Positions 44,501 to 51,893 of a stretch of DNA of 64,000 bases are shown here, piece after piece. Under the pieces are notes generated by a model. That model made no database searches and was not told the origin of the DNA. It worked only from the letters and a program-made list of their open reading frames with translations. Positions within the stretch are counted from its first letter, which is position 1; each line of letters starts with the position of its first letter. The position numbers and the translations under genes are program-made. Origin of the DNA: Sphingobacteriales bacterium (GTDB lineage Bacteria; Bacteroidota; Bacteroidia; Chitinophagales; Chitinophagaceae); contig RXJG01000005.1 of NCBI GenBank assembly GCA_003963365.1, forward strand, positions 260,811-324,810, read 5' to 3'.

Positions 44501-46708
44501 TTATTTGATTGTATCGAGGTAGCTGCTGAATTTATTAATGGCGGCGGCTGTCTGTTCAACCATATCCTGTGCTTCTTTCCAATTACGCTGTTCAATCGCT
44601 TCACGGATACCAGGCAATGTTTTTACTCCATATCCTGTATAAAAGCCCGGAGCGTAAATAGAATGTTTGTACCAGCCTCTTCTTGGAAGTCCATCGGGTA
44701 ATAATAAATTTTGTTCTGCCTGGTAAAGTTGTATGTTGATTTTATTTTTCTGATCTTCAGTTAATGAAGAATTATCCAGTTTTGAAGAAAGTGCAGCAGC
44801 AGCTTTTTCCAGTAAATTAACAGCATTCTCCAATGGCGCAAAGTTTAAATAGGGCACTTCATCTTTAGGTTTTGGTGCAACATATGTTTTGGTTGGATCT
44901 GCAGCCAGCGTATAATATTTTTCGCTGAGTACTTTATTTTCAATTACCGTTGCGTCCCGCATATCATTTGTTGTTTCCATTAACTCTTTTGCATAGCCAG
45001 CGATTTTTTTGGCCACGGTTCTGAAATCAAACGGCAGCAATTCAGCATCCGCCATACGTAATGTAACACGACCTGTTGTTTTTGCCTGCACCACTCCATA
45101 TACAAAACCAGGATCTTTAAACCGGCGATACATATCGTACGAATCATAAACAGAATGATATTCGCCACCATCTCCTTCGCCACCATAACCAATGTTTAAT
45201 GAGGGAATACCCAAATGCTGAATAAAAGGAGAGTAATCTGAACCGGAACCCATAGCTCCCATCGTTACCATTTTCTTATCCATCAACTCTTTTTTTGCTT
45301 TGGCTGAAGAAGCATCAGCAATACTGTTGGCTACTGATCTTTCCCGCACAGTAACACCTGTTTGCGGATCTATAACATCACCGGTAATTTCATTAAAGAA
45401 ATTTTCCAGGCCCTGCGAACCTTCTACTCCTACAAATCCTCTTTCATTACCATCTGAATTGATATACAAAACAACTTTTTGTTTCAGTTCATTGGCATGA
45501 TCTTCCACCCACTCTGTTGAACCCAGCAAACTGGGTTCTTCACCATCCCATGCACCATATACAATGGTACGTTTGGGTTTCCATCCTGTTTTTACTAATT
45601 CCCCAATGGCCCTCGCTTCTTCCATCATAGCGGATTGTCCGCTCAACGGATCACCGGCCCCATTAACCCATGCGTCATGATGATTGCCACGCATTACCCA
45701 TTGATCAGGAAACTCACTGCCGGTAATTTTTGCAATTACATCATAACAGGGAACAATTTTCCAGTCAAACGATAATTGTAAATGCACTTTTGTTTTACCC
45801 GGACCAACATGATAGGTAAATGGCAAAGCGCCTCTCCATCCCTCCGGTGCAACAGGGCCCTCTAACGATTCCAGCAAAGGTTTTGCATCTGCATAACTGA
45901 TGGGCAGCACTGGTATCTTTAATAAATTCGTAGCGTCTTTTCTGTCTAAACGCCGGGCATCTTTAGTAGCACCAATATTTGGCGTCAAAGGGTCACCGGG
46001 ATAAACTGGCATATCCTGTACAGAACCCCGTTGAGCTCCATATTCATTTCTGAAAGGACCTTTGGGGTAAACATCACCCTGGTAATATCCGTCATCTTTC
46101 GGATCGGAATAAATAATACAACCAATAGCGCCGTGTTCCTGTGCCACTTTTGGTTTAATACCCCGCCAGCTTCTTCCATATTTGGCAATCACAATTTTTC
46201 CTTTTACATCAATACCTAATTTTTCTAATTGCTCATAATCAGAAGGCACACCATAGTTTACAAAAACCAGGTCGCCTGCTACATCACCATCTGCACTCCA
46301 TGCATTGTATACAGGTAATTGTTCATTAACCTGGCCGGAGGTAGCATCTTCTTTCAATGCCGGTTCTTTTAAAGAAGCGGTAAATTTTTTAGGAGCGGTC
46401 ATCTCCAGCAATCTTGTTTTGGGAGTGGGAAACAAAACATAATAGGTTTCAATAGTTGTTTGATAGCCCCAGCTTTTAAATTTATCGGCAATATATTCTG
46501 CCACTGCCTTACTTCCCGGCGAACCTAAATGATGCGGGCGGGATGACATTTGTTTGAGATACTCTTCTACATTTGATGACTTCAACTGTTCATCAAATTT
46601 TTTTTCTAATGCCTGTTGTGTGGCGGCTGATGCTTTTGAAAAACCCTGTAACTGGGATTGTGCGGTAATGCTGACAAACCCGCATAACAATAATAGAACT
46701 GATCGCAT
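44501..46708 (-). CDS. Secreted M28 peptidase, glutamate carboxypeptidase II-like
   Basis: 735 residues with a signal peptide (1-18, ending SITAQSQ). It has a PA insert (about 120-300, with GDLVFVNYGVPSDYEQLEKL) and an M28 zinc-peptidase core: GNHHDAWVNGAGDPLSG supplies His and Asp ligands, WDGEEPSLLGSTEW the Glu ligands, and MGSGSDYSPFIQHLGIPSLN the loop with the last histidine. The C-terminal 120 residues match the transferrin-receptor-like dimerisation domain. It should cut C-terminal residues from peptides in the periplasm. It is the last gene of an operon after mgsA and GNAT, 12 nt behind the latter. Confidence 0.9.
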   Translation of the reverse strand: MRSVLLLLCGFVSITAQSQLQGFSKASAATQQALEKKFDEQLKSSNVEEYLKQMSSRPHHLGSPGSKAVAEYIADKFKSWGYQTTIETYYVLFPTPKTRLLEMTAPKKFTASLKEPALKEDATSGQVNEQLPVYNAWSADGDVAGDLVFVNYGVPSDYEQLEKLGIDVKGKIVIAKYGRSWRGIKPKVAQEHGAIGCIIYSDPKDDGYYQGDVYPKGPFRNEYGAQRGSVQDMPVYPGDPLTPNIGATKDARRLDRKDATNLLKIPVLPISYADAKPLLESLEGPVAPEGWRGALPFTYHVGPGKTKVHLQLSFDWKIVPCYDVIAKITGSEFPDQWVMRGNHHDAWVNGAGDPLSGQSAMMEEARAIGELVKTGWKPKRTIVYGAWDGEEPSLLGSTEWVEDHANELKQKVVLYINSDGNERGFVGVEGSQGLENFFNEITGDVIDPQTGVTVRERSVANSIADASSAKAKKELMDKKMVTMGAMGSGSDYSPFIQHLGIPSLNIGYGGEGDGGEYHSVYDSYDMYRRFKDPGFVYGVVQAKTTGRVTLRMADAELLPFDFRTVAKKIAGYAKELMETTNDMRDATVIENKVLSEKYYTLAADPTKTYVAPKPKDEVPYLNFAPLENAVNLLEKAAAALSSKLDNSSLTEDQKNKINIQLYQAEQNLLLPDGLPRRGWYKHSIYAPGFYTGYGVKTLPGIREAIEQRNWKEAQDMVEQTAAAINKFSSYLDTIK

Positions 46709-46720
46709 GGAAGTTTATTT

Positions 46721-47227
46721 TTAATCGGCTCTCAATTTAACCCAAACATACTCATCCAGCAAAAGATTGTTTTTAATAACAGCTTTTTTGTGAACCGCTT
46801 CCAGGTGAAAACCATTTTTCTCAAGAGCTTTCATAGAGGCTTTATTATATTCATAAACATCAGCATATATTCTTACTACATCGGAATAGTCTTTCCATAT
46901 GACTGATTCAATTAATGCAATTGCTTTAGTAATGATCCCTTTATTCCAGTAAGGCTCCCCTAACCAGTAACCGATCTCCATATTACAACGGTATACATCT
47001 TCTTTCGGAACCATACCAATGCTGCCGGCAAATTGTCCATCAACTTCTATTACATAATTTAATACTGGTTTAACTCCTGTATTCAGTTGTAACCATTCAT
47101 CAGCATCTTTCTTGGTATAAGGAAATGGCAAACGGTCACGAACATTATCCCAAATCTTTTTATTATTCACTAATTGGAGTAATGCTTTCTTATCTTTTTT
47201 TTTCCACTCCCGTATTACCACCTTCAT
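46721..47227 (-). CDS. GNAT N-acetyltransferase (RimJ/RimL-type)
   Basis: 168 residues. MEIGYWLGEPYWNKGIITKA is the acetyl-CoA-binding core of the RimJ/RimL group, and VYEYNKASMKALEKNGF is the late helix. The acceptor (protein N-terminus or small molecule) cannot be told. It starts 3 nt after mgsA and ends 12 nt before the M28 peptidase start, so the three form an operon. Confidence 0.88.
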   Translation of the reverse strand: MKVVIREWKKKDKKALLQLVNNKKIWDNVRDRLPFPYTKKDADEWLQLNTGVKPVLNYVIEVDGQFAGSIGMVPKEDVYRCNMEIGYWLGEPYWNKGIITKAIALIESVIWKDYSDVVRIYADVYEYNKASMKALEKNGFHLEAVHKKAVIKNNLLLDEYVWVKLRAD

Positions 47228-47230
47228 GTA

Positions 47231-47680
47231 TTATACTTTTCGATTGAGGTATGTACTGTAGTCTGTCAGGATTGTTTCATATTCGGTATGCATTAACGGA
47301 GAGGTCAACAGAAAATCTGCCGTGGCCCGGTCGCAGGCAATTAAAATATTCCAGGTAACTGCTACTCTTAATAATGCTTTAATATCCGGATCATGCGGCT
47401 GTGCTTCCATGGGATCCCAGAAAAAAATCAACGCATCAATTTTTCCTTCCGCTATTTTAGCACCAATCTGCTGATCACCTCCCAGCGGGCCACTCAGTAA
47501 TTTATTCACCGGCTGGTCCAGCGCATTCTCTAATAAAGTTCCCGTGGTTCCGGTAGCATATAGCTGGTGTTTGGCCAACGTGGTTTTATTATACAAAGCC
47601 CATTCAATCAGTTCATGCTTTTTATGATCGTGTGCCACCAGGGCAATGCGTTTGCGTTTACTCAGCTTTCGGGTTGTCAT
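47231..47680 (-). CDS. mgsA: Methylglyoxal synthase
   Basis: This cytoplasmic enzyme converts dihydroxyacetone phosphate to methylglyoxal and phosphate, a bypass of lower glycolysis. IALVAHDHKKHELIEWAL, GPLGGDQQIGAKIAEGKIDA and FFWDPMEAQPHDPDIKALLR are strongly conserved. 149 residues is normal, and the catalytic Asp lies in the GGDQQ loop. It heads a three-gene transcript with GNAT and the M28 peptidase. The gene upstream (recA) is separated by its own terminator. Confidence 0.96.
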   Translation of the reverse strand: MTTRKLSKRKRIALVAHDHKKHELIEWALYNKTTLAKHQLYATGTTGTLLENALDQPVNKLLSGPLGGDQQIGAKIAEGKIDALIFFWDPMEAQPHDPDIKALLRVAVTWNILIACDRATADFLLTSPLMHTEYETILTDYSTYLNRKV

Positions 47681-47782
47681 TAAAAATGTTTTTTATTAAT
47701 ACGCCAAATTAAAAAAGGTAACAGGCTAAAATTATTAAATAAACAGCAGAGCAGTGGTCATTATTCAGCAAACATTAGTCAA

Positions 47783-47812
47783 ACAAAAAAGCACCCCGTT
47801 TTACCGGAATGC
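47783..47812 (-). terminator. Strand-specific intrinsic terminator of recA
   Basis: On the minus strand GCATTCCG pairs with CGGGGTGC through six normal and two G-U pairs around GTAAAA, followed by TTTTTTG. On the plus strand the same two positions are A-C mismatches, so the hairpin works only for recA. Confidence 0.75.
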
Positions 47813-47841
47813 CTTTTATATTTACTAACCCATTATGCTGT

Positions 47842-48843
47842 TTAAGCGGCCTGCATCTCCTTAATCTTCTCACGGATCTTCGTTTCAATTTCATTGGCCA
47901 GTTCAGGATTATCATGCAGTAATTGTTTTACCGTATCACGGCCCTGTCCTAATTTATCGCTGTTATAACTAAACCAGGATCCGCTTTTTTGTATGATCCC
48001 CAGTTCAACACCCATATCAATAATTTCACCTGCTTTAGAAACACCTTCTCCAAATATGATATCAAACTCAGCAGAACGGAATGGAGGAGAAACTTTATTC
48101 TTCACCACTTTCACTTTTACCCGGTTACCTACTGCCTCATCACCATCTTTAATCTGGCTCATACGGCGGATATCCAAACGAACAGAAGCATAAAACTTTA
48201 GTGCATTACCACCAGTGGTCGTTTCCGGGTTACCAAACATTACCCCGATCTTTTCACGTAACTGGTTAATGAATATGCAGATGGTATTTGTTTTAGCAAT
48301 AGTAGCCGTGAGCTTACGTAAAGCCTGGCTCATCAATCTTGCCTGCAAGCCCATTTTGCTGTCACCCATTTCACCTTCCAGTTCACCTTTTGGAACCAGC
48401 GCAGCTACCGAGTCAATCACCACCACATCCAACGCACCGGAAAGAATTAAACGGTCCGCAATTTCTAATGCCTGCTCACCATAATCCGGTTGAGAAATTA
48501 ATAAGTTATCTATATCCACCCCCAGCTTTTGTGCATAGGCGCTGTCAAAAGCATGTTCCGCATCTATAATAGCGCAGATACCACCTTTCTTTTGTGCTTC
48601 GGCAATTATATGTGTGGCGATGGTTGTTTTACCGGAAGATTCAGGTCCGTAGATCTCAACTACTCGACCTTTAGGCAACCCGCCAATGCCGAGGGCTACA
48701 TCCAGTCCAATAGAACCCGTACTCACCACTTCCATAGGTTCCTGGCTTTTTTCGTTCATCATCATTACACTTCCCTTACCAAAGTCCTTATCAATTTTGT
48801 CAATGGTAAGCTTGAGGGCTTTTAATTTTTCTGTGTTCGACAT
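47842..48843 (-). CDS. recA: Recombinase RecA
   Basis: 333 residues. Walker [10 protein letters not shown] is at 66-74, the Walker B segment is [15 protein letters not shown], and loop 2 shows as [20 protein letters not shown]. It forms the filament for strand exchange and SOS co-protease activity. It stands alone, with a candidate promoter 35 nt upstream and a dedicated terminator. Confidence 0.98.
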   Translation of the reverse strand: MSNTEKLKALKLTIDKIDKDFGKGSVMMMNEKSQEPMEVVSTGSIGLDVALGIGGLPKGRVVEIYGPESSGKTTIATHIIAEAQKKGGICAIIDAEHAFDSAYAQKLGVDIDNLLISQPDYGEQALEIADRLILSGALDVVVIDSVAALVPKGELEGEMGDSKMGLQARLMSQALRKLTATIAKTNTICIFINQLREKIGVMFGNPETTTGGNALKFYASVRLDIRRMSQIKDGDEAVGNRVKVKVVKNKVSPPFRSAEFDIIFGEGVSKAGEIIDMGVELGIIQKSGSWFSYNSDKLGQGRDTVKQLLHDNPELANEIETKIREKIKEMQAA

Positions 48844-48877
48844 AATGGGTAAATTTTAAAATTTTATTGCTTTATAC

Positions 48878-48885
48878 CAAAGGTA
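48878..48885 (-). promoter_or_regulatory. Candidate -7 box for recA
   Basis: TACCTTTG on the minus strand matches TAnnTTTG exactly, 35 nt upstream of the start. It is part of a small palindrome, TACCAAAGGTA. I cannot identify a LexA site. Confidence 0.4.
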
Positions 48886-48965
48886 TTGGAAAGCGAAGAT
48901 AGTATTTAAAACGAAATAAACTAATTAATTTAGTATTTTTTTGCTAATCAATTTGGGTGGCCACC

Positions 48966-49045
48966 AATAACGAATATCGAACAGGAAATGATGGATGAAG
49001 AAGGATAATACTTCGGCGTTCGTTATTCCTTGTTCATTATTCAAT
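48966..49045. repeat. Dispersed palindromic repeat, copy B
   Basis: On the minus strand it reads GAATAATGAACAAGGAATAA, continues CGAACGCCGAAGTATTATCC and later TTCATCCATCATTTCC, and ends TTCGTTATTG. It matches the copy at 28747-28845 at both ends, in the opposite orientation. A 10-bp perfect palindrome (GGTGGCCACC, 48956-48965) abuts it. Confidence 0.6.
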
Positions 49046-49055
49046 ATTCACTCTT

Positions 49056-49685
49056 TTATCCATTACTCTTATAAAATGCACAAACCCCATTCATCACACA
49101 TTCCCCGCATTTAGGATTAGTAGGCCGGCATATTTCTCTTCCTAAAAAAGACATGGCCATTCCTGCATCCCAGTCTTTCTGCGGCAACACTTCCATCAAC
49201 TGCTTTTCAATCTTATTAGCATCGGTTCCTTTGGCAATACCTAATCTTGGAGCTACCCTCACCACATGCAAATCAACTATCACTCCTTCAGCAGGTTTAC
49301 CGGCTTCTCTTAAAATTACATTGGCCGATTTTCTTCCAATACCTTTCAACGCTGTTAATCCATCATGCGTCATGGGGATGTTTTTATTATCCTTTATCGT
49401 CTTTGCTATTTCTGCTAACCAGCTGGCTTTGCTGGCAAAATTTCTTACATCACCTATATATGGATACAGATCTTCAGCACTGGCTTTTGATAAAGCTTTC
49501 ATATCGGGATAAGCATCAAACAACTTCGGCGCTATTTGATTAATATGCCTGTCAGAATCCTGCGCTGATAATATCACCATCACCACCAACTGGTACACGT
49601 CTTTATAATCCAGCGGGTGTTTTTTGTTTTTATACTTTTTTAAAAGTGGCTGTATAGCTTCTGACCAGTTGACTTGTTTTGGCAT
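49056..49685 (-). CDS. nth: Endonuclease III family DNA glycosylase/AP lyase
   Basis: 209 residues of the HhH-GPD fold. ALKGIGRKSANVIL is the helix-hairpin-helix with the catalytic lysine, and VDLHVVRVAPRLG carries the catalytic aspartate. The Fe-S cluster ligands at the C-terminus have the C-x6-C-x2-C-x5-C spacing (CRPTNPKCGECVMNGVC). It should remove oxidised pyrimidines in base excision repair. The sequence differs from E. coli Nth in the N-terminal half, so subfamily assignment is not certain. A dispersed repeat lies directly downstream. Confidence 0.9.
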   Translation of the reverse strand: MPKQVNWSEAIQPLLKKYKNKKHPLDYKDVYQLVVMVILSAQDSDRHINQIAPKLFDAYPDMKALSKASAEDLYPYIGDVRNFASKASWLAEIAKTIKDNKNIPMTHDGLTALKGIGRKSANVILREAGKPAEGVIVDLHVVRVAPRLGIAKGTDANKIEKQLMEVLPQKDWDAGMAMSFLGREICRPTNPKCGECVMNGVCAFYKSNG

Positions 49686-49763
49686 GATGAAAAGTTGAAG
49701 TATAAATCTACTGTTTTCTTTAGTGTTGATTTAATTTAGTTGTTATCAGTACCAGCTTTCTTC

Positions 49764-49804
49764 AACATTCACTACTCAAAACTCACCACTCACTGCCCGC
49801 CACT
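49764..49804. repeat. Degenerate ACTCACTACTC-type repeat
   Basis: A run of ATTCACTACTCAAAA, CTCACCACTCACTG and CCCGCCACTT repeats a CACTACTCA/CTCACCACTCAC unit with drift. It abuts the stop codon of the DinB-like gene. The period is irregular, so it is not a CRISPR. Confidence 0.4.
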
Positions 49805-50265
49805 TACAACAGCCCAAACTGTTTCAAATGATGCACCACATGCTTGTGATGTAATTGTACCCATTCTTCAAAATTCAGATCCCCAAAAACAGGATGCAGG
49901 GCTGTCTTTTCAGCATCGTCTTTAAAAGAGGTAAAGAAATCATTCACTTCAGTTTCCAGTTCTGCTACAGCAGTATGCATCACCTTATTCCGGTGAGGAA
50001 ACGGCTCATCAGGCAGTATAGGAGCCTTGGTATTTTCCCTGAATTCTTTTTCACTTAATAAAAAGGCTTTATACTTTGGTAACAGGTCAGCCGGCGTAAC
50101 TAATGGATATTGCAGTTTACCGGTAGAAAATTTAAAAAAGTCTGTTACATGTTCCACCATCTGCTGTCCGTCCATCTTACCCCATTTGCCTTTGGCATCC
50201 GGGGCCAGGTGTTTTATTAAAGGGATAAAATCTTCCTGTAAAAATTTCAGTTTCTGTTCATTCAT
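49804..50265 (-). CDS. DinB/DUF1569-like protein
   Basis: 153 residues, helical. GQQMVEHVTDFFKF and the terminal WVQLHHKHVVHHLKQFGLL carry well-spaced histidines (H in MVEHV, then HHKHVVHH), as in DinB-type four-helix bundles with a metal site. Members include thiol-S-transferase-like and stress-induced proteins; a role is not known here. No signal peptide. It sits between endonuclease III and adk, separated from both by non-coding DNA. Confidence 0.75.
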   Translation of the reverse strand: MNEQKLKFLQEDFIPLIKHLAPDAKGKWGKMDGQQMVEHVTDFFKFSTGKLQYPLVTPADLLPKYKAFLLSEKEFRENTKAPILPDEPFPHRNKVMHTAVAELETEVNDFFTSFKDDAEKTALHPVFGDLNFEEWVQLHHKHVVHHLKQFGLL

Positions 50266-50289
50266 AATACAATCGTTAAACCATTAAAA

Positions 50290-50320
50290 ATAACAAAAGC
50301 GCTGCAGTTTGCAGCGCTTT
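50290..50320 (-). terminator. Intrinsic terminator of adk
   Basis: AAAGCGCTGCA and TGCAGCGCTTT (50296-50306 and 50310-50320) form a perfect 11-bp stem around three bases, followed on the minus strand by TGTTATTTTT. It is 23 nt after the adk stop codon. Confidence 0.85.
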
Positions 50321-50342
50321 ATAATATCATGATAATAATAAA

Positions 50343-50930
50343 TTAAGCCACCTTGCTCATACGGGCATCAATAGACTTGCACAGAGAAGACAATATATCC
50401 TCCACACTGCCCTCTCCGGCTATATTCTCTACTTTGTCAAACTGCCTGTAATAATCTGCCACGGCAGCTGTCTTGGCGTTATATTCAACGATCCTTGCTC
50501 TTATTACAGCTTCATTGGTATCGTCACTTCGGCCGGAAGTAAGTCCTCTTCCCAGCAAACGCTTCACTAATTCTTCCTCACTCACCTGTAAAGCCAGTAC
50601 TACGGCAATAGAAGTATTTTTAAAATCCAGCAGTTTATCCAGTGCCTCCGCTTGCGCCGTGGTGCGGGGGAAACCATCAAACAAAAAACCCCGGGCATCT
50701 TTATGCTTGTCAAAAAAACTGCCCACCATACCAATTACCACTTCATCAGGCACCAGCTGGCCCCTATCCATAAAACTTTTGGCTTCTAAACCCAATGCCG
50801 TTTTATGAGCAATTTCTTCCCTTAATAAATTCCCGGTGGAAAGATGAATCAACCCGTATTTCTCAATAAGCTTCTCACTTTGCGTACCCTTACCGCTACC
50901 CGGGGGGCCAAATAGTATTAAATTGAACAT
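50343..50930 (-). CDS. adk: Adenylate kinase
   Basis: 195 residues. The P-loop GPPGSGKGT is at 8-16, with IHLSTGNLLREEI, RGQLVPDEVVIGMV and GFLFDGFPRT following. It has the short-lid form (RGLTSGRSDD rather than a zinc or long lid), which is common in Bacteroidota. It balances AMP, ADP and ATP in the cytoplasm. A candidate promoter lies 26 nt upstream; it is divergent from msrB. Confidence 0.97.
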   Translation of the reverse strand: MFNLILFGPPGSGKGTQSEKLIEKYGLIHLSTGNLLREEIAHKTALGLEAKSFMDRGQLVPDEVVIGMVGSFFDKHKDARGFLFDGFPRTTAQAEALDKLLDFKNTSIAVVLALQVSEEELVKRLLGRGLTSGRSDDTNEAVIRARIVEYNAKTAAVADYYRQFDKVENIAGEGSVEDILSSLCKSIDARMSKVA

Positions 50931-50955
50931 AGTACTTCCTAAACCTTGTGTATGG

Positions 50956-50963
50956 ACAAATAT
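50956..50963 (-). promoter_or_regulatory. Candidate -7 box for adk
   Basis: TATATTTG on the minus strand is an exact TAnnTTTG match, 26 nt before the adk start. No clear -33 motif. Confidence 0.4.
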
Positions 50964-50971
50964 AATTGATG

Positions 50972-51007
50972 GCGTTTACATTTCCGTTTACATTTTGCCT
51001 TTTACGT
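50972..51007. repeat. Degenerate GTTTACATTT repeat
   Basis: CGTTTACATTTC, CGTTTACATTTTGC and CTTTTACGTTG are three successive diverged copies between adk and msrB. It resembles the other irregular intergenic arrays in this window. Confidence 0.4.
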
Positions 51008-51096
51008 TGAATAAAATTTAAAAACAATACGATCAATTGTTTGTTAAAGATTTACTGCTGTCTTTAATCTGACATCCGGCCGCCCTGCCTGCTTCG

Positions 51097-51104
51097 TACA
51101 TTTG
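51097..51104 (+). promoter_or_regulatory. Candidate -7 box for msrB
   Basis: TACATTTG matches TAnnTTTG exactly and ends 2 nt before the ATG at 51107. If used, RNA would start at or just inside that codon, which would favour the second ATG at 51122 as the real start. Confidence 0.35.
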
Positions 51105-51106
51105 TA

Positions 51107-51703
51107 ATGAAAACAAAAGCAATGCATTTAAAAACATTACTGCTGGGGATATTACCGCTGCTGTTGATACAGTGCAGCTATTCCCGGTCGCAAACAAAAA
51201 CAGGAGATACAAAAATGGATACCACCAAAAAGATTTCAGCTTATTCCAGGACAGATTCAAACAAAGTAAAGCTGAATGACGAAGAACTGAAAAAAACACT
51301 GGCTCCGGAAGTATATTATGTAGCCCGCCAAAAGGGAACTGAACGTCCATGGACCAGTAAGTTTGAGGCCTTTAAAGAAGTGGGTACTTATTACTGTGCC
51401 GTTTGCGGCAATCCTTTGTTTAAAAGCGATACCAAATTTGAAAGTGGTTGCGGCTGGCCCAGCTTTTACGAACCCATCAGCAAAGGAAGCATTATTTACC
51501 TTCCGGATAATACTTACGGTATGCAGCGTACAGAAGTGGAATGCGGCCGTTGTAAAAGTCATTTAGGGCATGTATTTGACGATGGCCCGCCACCTACGGG
51601 TTTGCGCTATTGCATCAATGGCGTGGTGCTGGATTTTGAAAAGGCACAGGCGGCAGAAAAAAAATACAACGAAACAGCTAAGGATAGCGATAAAAAGAAC
51701 TAA
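51107..51703 (+). CDS. msrB: Peptide-methionine (R)-S-oxide reductase, exported lipoprotein
   Basis: 198 residues (193 if the ATG at 51122 is used). The N-terminus is a lipoprotein signal ending LLIQC (C23 from the first ATG), so the enzyme repairs oxidised methionine in periplasmic proteins. The MsrB domain follows: YYCAVCGNPLFKSDTKFESG and VECGRCKSHLGHVF give the four zinc cysteines, and RYCINGVVLDF the catalytic cysteine. It is divergent from adk and ends at a terminator. Confidence 0.95.
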   Translation: MKTKAMHLKTLLLGILPLLLIQCSYSRSQTKTGDTKMDTTKKISAYSRTDSNKVKLNDEELKKTLAPEVYYVARQKGTERPWTSKFEAFKEVGTYYCAVCGNPLFKSDTKFESGCGWPSFYEPISKGSIIYLPDNTYGMQRTEVECGRCKSHLGHVFDDGPPPTGLRYCINGVVLDFEKAQAAEKKYNETAKDSDKKN

Positions 51704-51748
51704 GTGATCCGTACTTTTTGATGGTCCCGTCTTTAAAAGCTAAGTGAT

Positions 51749-51777
51749 AAAGGAATGGTTCACCCATTCCTTTTTTT
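51749..51777 (+). terminator. Intrinsic terminator of msrB
   Basis: AAGGAATGG (51750-51758) pairs with CCATTCCTT (51764-51772) around a short loop, followed by TTTTTT. Confidence 0.8.
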
Positions 51778-51814
51778 ATGGCTTGAATTTTATATATGAT
51801 CCGGCCTTTATTGA

Positions 51815-51824
51815 GTGATATCAC
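51815..51824. promoter_or_regulatory. 10-bp palindrome upstream of paralog C
   Basis: GTGATATCAC is a perfect palindrome 70 nt before the start of the VPS10/BNR gene. TAAACTTTTTTG about 10 nt further on is a loose -7-like sequence. Possible operator; weak evidence. Confidence 0.25.
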
Positions 51825-51893
51825 CACTTAAATAAACTTTTTTGCAGCATCCTGCTTATTCCCGAAATTCAATGCCTAAAATTTTATTACAAC

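Noticed and set aside
48843-48925. LexA/SOS operator before recA
   Set aside because: No recognisable SOS box is present; the small TACC-AAA-GGTA palindrome overlaps the -7 box and has no known match.
49804-50265. PaaZ/oxepin-CoA hydrolase-type label
   Set aside because: The protein is a 153-residue helical bundle with DinB-like histidines, far too small and unlike an aldehyde dehydrogenase or hydratase.
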